This document shows positions 1 through 5,176 of a DNA stretch of 5,176 bases, piece after piece. How positions within the stretch are numbered: the first letter of the stretch is position 1; the number at the start of each line of letters is the position of its first letter. Source of the stretch: Akkermansia sp. (GTDB lineage Bacteria; Verrucomicrobiota; Verrucomicrobiia; Verrucomicrobiales; Akkermansiaceae). The notes beneath the pieces were generated by a model. The model ran no database searches and was not told the origin of the DNA. It saw only the letters and a list, made by a program, of their open reading frames with translations. The stretch is taken from contig JAGBZE010000092.1 of NCBI GenBank assembly GCA_017628435.1, positions 1 to 5,176 on the forward strand, in the 5' to 3' direction. Made by a program: the position numbers and the translations under genes.

Positions 1-705
1 GTGCGGGTCGGGCTCCACTATGGAAACCACCGCCTCGGGGTTCACAAAGCGAACCATGTCATCGATGTGGCCGTCCGTGTCGTCACCCTCAATGCCTCTG
101 CCCAGCCAGAACACATGCGTGCTGCCCAGCATGCGGTGCATCTCGGCCTCAATATCAGCTTTGGTGCAGCCGGGGTTGCGGTTCGGGTTCAGCAGCACCG
201 CCTCAGTGGTGAGCACCAGACCCTCGCCGTTGCCTTCAATGGCGCCGCCTTCCAGAATGATATCGTTGCACAGCTGGGGCAGCCCCAGGCTCGCGGCTAT
301 GCGGGCCGGTACTTCATTATCCAGATCCCAGGGGGCAAACTTACCACCCCAGGCATTGAATGTCCAGTTGGCCAGCTGCAGGCCGCCATCCTTGCGTCTG
401 GTGAAAATCGGGCCGTGGTCGCGGCACCAAACATCATTCGTGGGGTGGTCATACAGGCGGAAGCGCTGCACCCCGCGCTCCTGCAGAAGCCGGGAAATGC
501 CCGCATGCAGCGGCGCGGCGGCGTTGATGCGCACCTCTGCCTCTGCCGCAATGGCAGCGGACAGCTCGGCATAGCGGCCGTGCAGCTCCTGCAGCCCGCC
601 CTGCCAGAGGTCATCGCGGTGCGGCCAGGAGAGCCACACGGCTTCCATCGGTTCCCATTCGGCGGGCCAGCGCAGGTCTGCTCCTTGCATTGCTTCCTTG
701 TTCAT
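1..705 (-). CDS. aguA: Agmatine deiminase (PAD_porph family), C-terminus cut by window edge
   Basis: Agmatine deiminase hydrolyses agmatine to N-carbamoylputrescine and ammonia in the cytoplasm, a step from arginine to putrescine. The 235 visible residues match the N-terminal two thirds of the PAD_porph family (usually about 340-370 residues). Landmarks are the opening RWPAEWEPMEAVWLSWPH (residues 12-29), VWCRDHGPIF (92-101, catalytic-region Asp96), NWTFNAWGGKF (113-123), ILEGGAIEGNGEG (150-162, Glu152) and GDDTDGHIDDMVRFV (207-221, general-base His213). The nucleophilic cysteine of the family lies in the missing C-terminal part, so activity cannot be judged here. The start at 705 gives the full N-terminal family block. 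No Shine-Dalgarno sequence is visible. It begins 9 bases after the stop of the Minf_1886-family gene and probably shares its transcript. Related peptidylarginine deiminases share this fold, but the GDDTDGHIDD block favours agmatine deiminase. Confidence 0.93.
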   Translation of the reverse strand, partial: MNKEAMQGADLRWPAEWEPMEAVWLSWPHRDDLWQGGLQELHGRYAELSAAIAAEAEVRINAAAPLHAGISRLLQERGVQRFRLYDHPTNDVWCRDHGPIFTRRKDGGLQLANWTFNAWGGKFAPWDLDNEVPARIAASLGLPQLCNDIILEGGAIEGNGEGLVLTTEAVLLNPNRNPGCTKADIEAEMHRMLGSTHVFWLGRGIEGDDTDGHIDDMVRFVNPEAVVSIVEPDPH

Positions 706-714
706 GGTGTTCGC

Positions 715-1095
715 TTATTCGTTAATAGTTTCGTAGGGGGCGTTGAGCAGCACGGGGATGGGCGTCAGGTTGTCGAACTGGTCGCGGCGGTCGCCGTCCT
801 GCTTGCCGAATACGCCCACCTCAATCAGGTTGTACACCAAGTTGCCCACATCGGAAGAAGTGGCGATATTCCACTGCTCCATCACTGCCAGCGCCAGCGG
901 CCCGTATTCCTCCAGCGCGTAGGCGCAGAACCCGAAGTACAGCTCCTCTGCGCTCAGGTGCGGATTCTCTGCCGGCTTGCGGCATTTCTCCACAGTGGCA
1001 TCCAGCGCAGCGCGGATGAAAAAGTACGCATCGGCCGGGTAATCCTCGTTCTTCTGCAGAATCTGTTCCACTGCATCCTCAAAACTGTAAGCCAT
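715..1095 (-). CDS. Minf_1886 family protein (Verrucomicrobiota/Planctomycetota-restricted, function unknown)
   Basis: This is a complete 126-residue small soluble protein with no signal peptide or membrane segment. I recognise it as the Minf_1886 family, known almost only from Verrucomicrobiota and Planctomycetota and without an assigned function. The diagnostic core is residues 46-70: HLSAEELYFGFCAYALEEYG, then PLALA. It continues with EQWNIATSSDVGNLVYNLIE (73-92) and GVFGKQDGDRRDQFDNL (94-110), where the family has conserved W-G-I, D-F-G and K-x-x-x-D-x-x-x-D-F elements. Here the usual D-F-G is D-V-G (residues 82-84). The N-terminal part FEDAVEQILQKNEDYPADAYFFI is also typical, so the start at 1095 is well supported. 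It is the first gene of a probable two-gene operon with agmatine deiminase, 9 bases away. Its start codon sits 6 bases after a candidate -10 box, suggesting a leaderless message. Family assignment rests on remembered sequence pattern, not a search. Confidence 0.9.
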   Translation of the reverse strand: MAYSFEDAVEQILQKNEDYPADAYFFIRAALDATVEKCRKPAENPHLSAEELYFGFCAYALEEYGPLALAVMEQWNIATSSDVGNLVYNLIEVGVFGKQDGDRRDQFDNLTPIPVLLNAPYETINE

Positions 1096-1101
1096 GTCTG
1101 C

Positions 1102-1130
1102 ATGCTACCATGTTCCAACTGCCAACGCAA
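1102..1130 (-). promoter_or_regulatory. Candidate sigma70-type promoter for the Minf_1886/aguA operon
   Basis: Read on the minus strand, TTGCGT (1130-1125) and TAGCAT (1107-1102) are separated by exactly 17 bases. The -10 box ends 6 bases before the ATG at 1095, so transcription would start at or next to the A of the start codon, giving a leaderless mRNA. Matches to consensus are moderate (4 of 6 for the -35; T-A-x-x-x-T for the -10). The position and spacing are the main support. Confidence 0.5.
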
Positions 1131-1158
1131 TAGCAAATAGCTGCATATTCGCTTGCTA
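1131..1158. repeat. Inverted repeat in the divergent promoter region
   Basis: TAGCAA (1131-1136) and TTGCTA (1153-1158) are perfect 6-base inverted copies separated by 16 bases. The left arm abuts the -35 box of the leftward promoter and the right arm coincides with the -35 box of the rightward promoter. It could be an operator for a dimeric regulator acting on both units, but repeats this short arise by chance. Confidence 0.25.
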
Positions 1159-1181
1159 CATGCGGCTGTTTGGTATAGAAT
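1153..1181 (+). promoter_or_regulatory. Candidate sigma70-type promoter for aroD
   Basis: TTGCTA (1153-1158) and TAGAAT (1176-1181) are separated by 17 bases, with 4 of 6 and 5 of 6 consensus matches. The -10 box ends 7 bases before the ATG at 1189, so the transcript should begin at or within a base or two of the start codon. This argues that aroD is leaderless. It also argues against an upstream TTG start at 1153, which would place the start codon inside the -35 box. Confidence 0.6.
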
Positions 1182-1188
1182 ACGCCGT

Positions 1189-1887
1189 ATGAACGCACGC
1201 GCCCGCCTTTCCTTTACCCGCCCGATGGTGGTGGGCTCTGTCTCCACTGCTGAAGCCTGGTGTGCCGCCTGTGCGGCTGAGTCGCTGCCGTGCGATGTGG
1301 TGGAGCTGCGGGCAGATGGTTTGCCGGCTGATACAGACTGGGCGGTGCTGGCTGCCATGCACTGCTGCCGCCCCGTGCTGGTCACCGTGCGCCACGAGAG
1401 CGAGGGCGGTCTGCGCCCCATGAGCCCGGCGGAGCGTCTGCGCATTGCCCTCGCCCTGCTGCCGCTGGCCTCTGCGCTGGACTGGGAGATTGCCCAGCTG
1501 CCCGCCGCTCAGGAGCTGGTGGCCGAAGCTCACGCCGCCGGGGTGCCTGTCATTGCCTCTGCTCACGATTTTGAGAAAACGCCCACCCTCGAATCCTTGC
1601 TGGAAAAGGAGCAGGCTGCGCGTGCCCTGGGGGCAGATGTGGCCAAGTTTGCCTTCCGCCTGCACTGCGCAGAGGATATGATGACCGGCGTGCAGCTCCT
1701 GCGCCGCGCCTCCGGCACCACTACCGCCATGGGCATGGGCCCGCTGGGTGCTGTGAGCCGCCTGTTGTATGCCCAGCACGGCGCCTGCCTGGTCTATGGC
1801 TACCTGGGCAATACTCCCACCGCCCCCGGCCAGTGGTCCGCCGCCCTCTGCCGCCAGAGCCTCGATGCCCTGGGGAATGAGGGGTGA
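1189..1887 (+). CDS. aroD: 3-dehydroquinate dehydratase, type I
   Basis: This is the third enzyme of the shikimate pathway: it dehydrates 3-dehydroquinate to 3-dehydroshikimate by a Schiff-base mechanism in the cytoplasm. The product has 232 residues, close to the roughly 230-250 usual for the type I TIM-barrel enzyme, and looks complete. Visible family residues are VELRAD (38-43, Glu39 and Arg41), TVRHESEGG (66-74, Arg68), IASAHDFEKTP (122-132, catalytic His126), VAKFAF (151-156, Schiff-base Lys153), AMGMGPLGAVSR (180-191, Arg191) and APGQWSA (212-218, Gln215). The 27-residue gap between His and Lys equals that in the E. coli enzyme. I chose the ATG at 1189. An open frame reaches back to a TTG at 1153, but the extra 12 residues are not family-like and overlap the promoter. 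There is no Shine-Dalgarno sequence. The gene is followed by an intrinsic terminator and appears monocistronic. Confidence 0.95.
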   Translation: MNARARLSFTRPMVVGSVSTAEAWCAACAAESLPCDVVELRADGLPADTDWAVLAAMHCCRPVLVTVRHESEGGLRPMSPAERLRIALALLPLASALDWEIAQLPAAQELVAEAHAAGVPVIASAHDFEKTPTLESLLEKEQAARALGADVAKFAFRLHCAEDMMTGVQLLRRASGTTTAMGMGPLGAVSRLLYAQHGACLVYGYLGNTPTAPGQWSAALCRQSLDALGNEG

Positions 1888-1928
1888 TATTTTAACATGG
1901 AGCAGGGAACCTGGAGTAAACAGGGCTC

Positions 1929-1978
1929 TCGGACAGGAGTCACTAGTAGCTCTTGTCCGATATTCTTTTCTTTCTTTC
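1929..1978 (+). terminator. Rho-independent terminator of aroD
   Basis: TCGGACAGGAG (1929-1939) pairs with CTCTTGTCCGA (1950-1960) over 11 base pairs with a single G-U wobble and a 10-base loop. A pyrimidine tract with many T residues follows directly (1961-1978, interrupted by a few C). It starts 41 bases after the aroD stop. The opposite strand has no T tract, so it should work in the plus direction only. Confidence 0.85.
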
Positions 1979-2001
1979 GTAGTTATTAAAAAGGAAGAAG
2001 C

Positions 2002-2030
2002 TTGACTAAGCATTGGCGCTGCAGTATTGT
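2002..2030 (+). promoter_or_regulatory. Candidate sigma70-type promoter for the coiled-coil paralogue operon
   Basis: TTGACT (2002-2007, 5 of 6 consensus) and TATTGT (2025-2030, 4 of 6) are spaced by exactly 17 bases. It is placed 23 bases after the end of the aroD terminator tract. Predicted transcription start is near 2037, which leaves about 93 bases of 5' leader before the ATG at 2130. No operator is evident. Confidence 0.6.
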
Positions 2031-2129
2031 TGCCTCGTCGGGGTGTTGCAGGTCTGCATGTTTCTCTTTACGTAGGCGATTGTATGATTTGCGCGGCTTA
2101 AGAAAAAACGATAATCAATTCTTACTAGC

Positions 2130-3860
2130 ATGAAGAAGATAATCATTGCGCTGATGGTTCTGGCAGGTCTGGGGTGTTTTCTTGCCTGGCAGTCGGGAAG
2201 TGAGACGATAATTGTCCGGGCGGAGCTGGAAGAGGCAGTCTTGGCGGAGCTGAAAAAGCTGGCATATCGGCAGGACGAACTGGCAGAAAAGGTGCAGAAG
2301 CTGGAGAATGCTGCCAAGGTCAATTCACAGCAAGTGGAGGATTTGAGGAAACGGTTCGAGACTGCTCAGTCCGAGCATAAGCAGGCCCGGAAAACAGCTG
2401 AACAGCAGGCTCAGAAGCTGCTTTCGGAAATTCGTGAAGAACTTACCCGCTATGAAAAGCTGGTGCAGAAGCTTTCTGATAACCAGAGTAAGTCCGATTC
2501 ATATCTGACCGCTGCCAGGGATGCCCGTGCGAAGGGCGAGAAGACCGCCGATGTGCTGTATGCTTCAGCCTTGCGCTATGCACCGGAAAAAATGCCGATT
2601 CTGAAGGATTACGTGGCGTGGAGGCAGGAGGAAATCTCTAGTGAACTGAGTAAGGGTACCATGCAATCGCTGGGAAGCGCCCGCGAGCGTCTTTCTCTGC
2701 TCAAGGTGTTCTGTGACACGGTGCTGGAGGATGCCTCGCCGCAGGACATTCGCAGCGTGAAAGAGCTGCTGGATATGCTTGCCCAGTCTGATCGCGCCCT
2801 GGCCGCTGCAGAAAAGACTTTGGAAGATAACCAGCGCAATGAGCTGGAACAGGTGGCTGGTGTTCTTTCTACCGCTGCTCGCCAGCAGCTGGATGATTAT
2901 GCAGGAAAGTGGGGGGATGGTAGTGTGGTTCCGGCTTTGGAAGAACTGCGCGACGAGGTTTTCTCTTCCATTCAGCAGTGGCGCTCCTGCTGCACCTCCA
3001 CGGAGGAGTCGCTCATGCTGCCTGAGCTTGCCGGTATAACAGATGAAATCCTGGAAAAATGGCTCACCAACTTCAAAGTGCGCATGGAGACCGCAGATAT
3101 CGACTGGGAGAAGCGTCAGGAAGATTGGGACGCCGCAGAGGAGGTGCTGGAGCTGGCTGCTGAGAAGAAGGAAGGAAATATCAAGACTCTGTTCGATGAG
3201 CTGAAAGCAATTGAGCGACAGGAGATGTCCCGGCAGTGGATTAAGCTGGCAGAAACGGCAGTGGATGAGTATGCCATTGATGAGCTACTCTCCCGTGTCA
3301 ATGACCTGGACCGGGGGCTTATTAAGGATGCTCACCGCGCTTTGCTCTGTAAGGCGTATGATAAGCGCATCTCCCGTTATGAAACGGAGCGGCAGAATAT
3401 CATGAACAAAATCTCCGACGCGGAGACGCGCACTTCCTTCCTTTCCGGTATTACCACTCAGTGTTGGCAGCTGGAACTCGAAATCCTGGATGCTCAGGAA
3501 AAATATGAGCTCGACGAGTTCAAGGAACAGCTGGATAAGGTGCGCCAGTTAAGAAAGGAAGAACAGGTGCAGAATTCTGCTCCCGGGTCTGAGGCGCAGC
3601 CTGAGCCTTCGACTCATCATGTGGCTGATAAGAAGACGTATTATGAGCAGCGGTGGAATGAATTGAATAAGCGGTTGTATACCGGGGTGTCTGAGAGAAA
3701 ATTGACTCAGGAAGTATTGATGGAAATTAAGGGGTTTGCAGAGAATGAGTTAAAATCGGAAATAAGTAACTGTAGCGACAATATTCTCCGTGGCCAATTG
3801 ACGACTCTGCAGAATCAGGCAAGAAAGGCTTACCAGGAATGGTGGAATAATGTCTTTTAA
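2130..3860 (+). CDS. Membrane-anchored or secreted coiled-coil protein, upstream member of a tandem paralogue pair
   Basis: The 576-residue product is of no family I can name. Residues 4-20 form a hydrophobic segment after M-K-K, so it is a signal peptide or N-terminal anchor and the rest should lie outside the cytoplasm. A cysteine at 16 (AGLGC) is a poor lipobox. Residues about 25-124 are charged helix; a clean heptad register runs through L44, L51, V55, L58, A62, N65, V69, L72 and F76, indicating a coiled coil. Residues 125-153 resemble a TPR helix pair (A140, Y144, A147, L148, P152). The helical core continues to about 478 and includes WRSCCT (284-289), WLTNF (311-315) and QCWQLE (444-449). 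A Pro/Ser/Glu-rich linker (480-500) precedes a helical C-terminal domain (503-576) rich in Trp and Asn near its end. An in-frame stop at 2112 makes ATG 2130 the only plausible start; no Shine-Dalgarno is visible. The next gene, a paralogue, starts 2 bases after the stop. No catalytic motif is seen, so a structural or scaffolding role is only a guess. Confidence 0.92.
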   Translation: MKKIIIALMVLAGLGCFLAWQSGSETIIVRAELEEAVLAELKKLAYRQDELAEKVQKLENAAKVNSQQVEDLRKRFETAQSEHKQARKTAEQQAQKLLSEIREELTRYEKLVQKLSDNQSKSDSYLTAARDARAKGEKTADVLYASALRYAPEKMPILKDYVAWRQEEISSELSKGTMQSLGSARERLSLLKVFCDTVLEDASPQDIRSVKELLDMLAQSDRALAAAEKTLEDNQRNELEQVAGVLSTAARQQLDDYAGKWGDGSVVPALEELRDEVFSSIQQWRSCCTSTEESLMLPELAGITDEILEKWLTNFKVRMETADIDWEKRQEDWDAAEEVLELAAEKKEGNIKTLFDELKAIERQEMSRQWIKLAETAVDEYAIDELLSRVNDLDRGLIKDAHRALLCKAYDKRISRYETERQNIMNKISDAETRTSFLSGITTQCWQLELEILDAQEKYELDEFKEQLDKVRQLRKEEQVQNSAPGSEAQPEPSTHHVADKKTYYEQRWNELNKRLYTGVSERKLTQEVLMEIKGFAENELKSEISNCSDNILRGQLTTLQNQARKAYQEWWNNVF

Positions 3861-3862
3861 TC

Positions 3863-5176
3863 ATGAAGACACGATTACTGATAGGAAGTCTATACCGCAG
3901 CCGGAGTGTTGTGTGGGGCGTGCTGCTCATGGCTGCGACTGCCGCGCAGGTCTGCCCGGCGCTGGATGTCGGTGAAAGTGGGCAGTCCTCGCAGGTTGAT
4001 TACAAACAAATCTCGCAGCAGCTGGAGCGCACCAGAACCGCCATGGATGCTCTGCTGAAGCAGCAGAACCGGGCGGATGAGTATCTGGCTGTGGCTCGGG
4101 AACTTCGGGAGAAGGATGCATCTCGAGCCGAGGTAGCGTATATTGCAGCCCTTCGCCATGCTGAGCAGAAGGTGGAGATTTTGCTGGAGTATCTGGATTG
4201 GCAGCAGGTGTTGCTGAATCAACAGCTTAGCGCTCCGAACAGACGGGAAACGGAGAGGATTTCTGCTGCGCAGGAGAAACTCGGCCGCCTCTCAGCTCTC
4301 TGCGAAGCCGTGTTAGCGGAAGCCTCTGTTGCAGATGTGGCCCGCTGGGCTGAGGTGACATCGAAGAGGGAGTCGCTGGCGACAGCTCTGGAAAATGCAC
4401 ACAGCAGTCTGCTGAATGCCCAGAGGGCTCGTATCAAATGCGATTTGGCCGCCCTGCCGGGTGCCGGTACTGCTCAGCAGCTGGATGCGGTGTTGCAGAG
4501 CTATGCGGAGTCTCCTGTGTTGCCCGAGCTTTCGGAGAAGCTGGATGACCTGATGGAAGAAATCCGCCATTGGCGCGCCTGCTGCACACAGGCAGATGAG
4601 CCTCTGCAGCTGCTGGAGGTAACAGATGCGCCCCGCACGATTGCCTGGTTGCAGAACTTCAGGACTCGTCTCGCTTCAGATTCTCTTTCCCCGGAACAGG
4701 GCCTGGCGGATTATGCGGCAGCTTCGGCTATACTGGCTCGTGCTCGGCTTTTGCCGGAGCAGGATTCTCTGCTTTCTGATATCGAGCAGGCTGCCGCCCG
4801 GTTGAAGTGTCGGGGCTGGTGTGAGCGTGTTGCGCAGGCTACTGAAGAACGAGAAATGCTTGGGCTGCTGTTGGAGGCTACTTCTTTCAGCAGCGCGCAG
4901 CGGCAGGTGGTGGAAAAGGAGCTTCTTTCTCTCCGTAATAAGGTGTATGCTGAACAGTTGCAAAATATGCAATGGGAGAAGCTTCGCGTAGATAAGGAAG
5001 ATACCCTGAGCTCCCGCCATCAGTCTCTCGCTGCTCTCAGTCTTCGCTGTTGGGAGCTGACGGTTCAGTCTGCGCCGTACATCAATGCCGAAAATGAGGC
5101 CCGGCTTAACAAGCTGAATGCCCAGATGAATGAGGAACTCGGTAAGATTAAGGAAATTTACCGGCTGGATGGTGAA
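3863..5176 (+). CDS. Secreted helical protein, downstream paralogue, runs off the window
   Basis: An open frame of 438 codons without a stop reaches the window edge. The start ATG lies 2 bases after the previous stop, and an in-frame TAA at 3848 excludes an earlier start, so translational coupling is likely. Residues 1-14 are basic, 15-28 hydrophobic (VVWGVLLMAATAAQ), and cleavage after the Ala-rich segment or after CPA (33) is plausible, giving an exported protein. The mature part is almost all helix. It parallels the upstream protein: EYLAVAREL (73-81) with a TPR-like pair (A89, Y93, A96, L97), LDWQQ (111-115), LCEAVLAEAS (146-155), HWRACCTQ (236-243), WLQNF (262-266) and RCWELT (395-400). 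It lacks the long N-terminal coiled coil of its neighbour. By comparison roughly 90 further residues could lie beyond the edge if it has an equivalent C-terminal domain. The function is unknown and no enzyme motif is seen. Confidence 0.9.
   Translation, partial: MKTRLLIGSLYRSRSVVWGVLLMAATAAQVCPALDVGESGQSSQVDYKQISQQLERTRTAMDALLKQQNRADEYLAVARELREKDASRAEVAYIAALRHAEQKVEILLEYLDWQQVLLNQQLSAPNRRETERISAAQEKLGRLSALCEAVLAEASVADVARWAEVTSKRESLATALENAHSSLLNAQRARIKCDLAALPGAGTAQQLDAVLQSYAESPVLPELSEKLDDLMEEIRHWRACCTQADEPLQLLEVTDAPRTIAWLQNFRTRLASDSLSPEQGLADYAAASAILARARLLPEQDSLLSDIEQAAARLKCRGWCERVAQATEEREMLGLLLEATSFSSAQRQVVEKELLSLRNKVYAEQLQNMQWEKLRVDKEDTLSSRHQSLAALSLRCWELTVQSAPYINAENEARLNKLNAQMNEELGKIKEIYRLDGE

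Larger units (their letters stand above)
1888..2129. other. Intergenic region: aroD terminator plus promoter and leader of the paralogue operon
   Basis: This 242-base stretch holds no gene I can support. It contains the terminator of aroD (1929-1978), a good promoter (2002-2030) and then about 93 bases of predicted untranslated leader before the ATG at 2130. I see no known riboswitch, tRNA or strong leader hairpin. A weak inverted pair TAAGAA (2099-2104) and TTCTTA (2119-2124) lies just before the start codon. A second possible -10 box, TATGAT (2083-2088), lacks a convincing -35 partner. Confidence 0.6.

Noticed and set aside
1..1140. 379-residue plus-strand open frame across the agmatine deiminase and Minf_1886 genes
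   Set aside because: It is antisense to two genes with clear family motifs. The translation is rich in His, Gln, Val and Gly with no recognisable domain, as expected from the reverse of GC-rich coding DNA.
1153..1188. TTG start adding 12 residues to aroD
   Set aside because: The start codon would coincide with the predicted -35 box, and the added residues have no place in the family. The ATG at 1189 fits the promoter and family length.
1897..1989. Small plus-strand open frame of 30 codons after aroD
   Set aside because: It consists largely of the terminator hairpin and its pyrimidine tract, with no initiation signal.
1769..2005. 78-residue plus-strand open frame overlapping the aroD 3' end
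   Set aside because: It is out of frame with aroD and runs through the terminator stem. Composition is that of a shadow frame (Pro, Ala and Ser runs).
1156..2013. 285-residue minus-strand open frame opposite aroD
   Set aside because: aroD carries all catalytic residues in the other strand. The antisense frame also crosses the terminator and the promoter region of the next operon.
2160..2180. Lipoprotein signal (AGLGC, Cys16) in the first paralogue
   Set aside because: The -3 and -2 positions (Gly, Leu) fit the lipobox poorly, and hydrophobic residues continue past the cysteine. An anchor or ordinary signal peptide is at least as likely, so lipidation is not claimed.
2006..2323. 105-residue minus-strand open frame over the leader and start of the coiled-coil gene
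   Set aside because: It is antisense to the promoter, leader and N-terminal coiled coil. The Ser/Phe-rich stretch is the mirror of Lys/Glu-rich coding sequence.
3890..5020. Several minus-strand open frames (3890-4222, 4219-4437, 4313-4570, 4676-5020)
   Set aside because: All lie opposite the continuous plus-strand frame 3863-5176. That frame is supported by a signal peptide, a start 2 bases after the upstream stop and paralogy with the upstream gene.
1..5176. Mobile element, CRISPR array, tRNA/rRNA or defence-system signatures
   Set aside because: Looked for on both strands; no terminal inverted repeats, transposase or nuclease motifs, regularly spaced repeats or cloverleaf sequences were seen.

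Overview
The window looks like chromosomal DNA of a Verrucomicrobiota-type bacterium, plausibly Akkermansia-like. The main clue is the small gene at 715-1095. Its product matches, from memory, the Minf_1886 family, which is restricted to Verrucomicrobiota and Planctomycetota. The absence of Shine-Dalgarno sequences before all five genes fits such a lineage. The genus is a guess and no search was run.

Left half (1-1887): two housekeeping transcription units point away from each other. On the minus strand, a Minf_1886-family gene (1095 to 715) is followed after 9 bases by an agmatine deiminase gene (705 to the window edge, C-terminal part missing), so the two look like one operon. On the plus strand is a complete type I 3-dehydroquinate dehydratase (aroD, 1189-1887) of the shikimate pathway. 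In the 93-base divergent spacer both directions carry a sigma70-like promoter with a 17-base spacer. In each, the -10 box ends 6-7 bases before the ATG, so both genes are predicted to make leaderless mRNAs. An intrinsic terminator (1929-1978) closes the aroD unit.

Right half (2002-5176): a promoter just after the terminator (2002-2030) should drive two genes separated by only 2 bases. The first (2130-3860, 576 residues) encodes a membrane-anchored or secreted coiled-coil protein. The second (3863 to beyond the window end, at least 438 residues) encodes a protein with a signal peptide. I recognise neither as a named family. Aligned by eye they are divergent paralogues, with the same order and spacing of landmark motifs: a TPR-like helix pair, a W-R-[SA]-C-C-T signature, W-L-x-N-F and a C-W-x-L/W-E segment. 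The first carries two extra modules, an N-terminal heptad coiled coil and a C-terminal helical domain after a Pro/Ser/Glu-rich linker. They probably act together outside the cytoplasm, perhaps as a complex, but function cannot be read from sequence. This pair is the most interesting content of the window.

The housekeeping genes are visibly GC-rich (hand counts of 68-70% in two 60-base samples of aroD). The paralogue pair is lower (47-55% in samples), falling to about 38% over 3661-3780.
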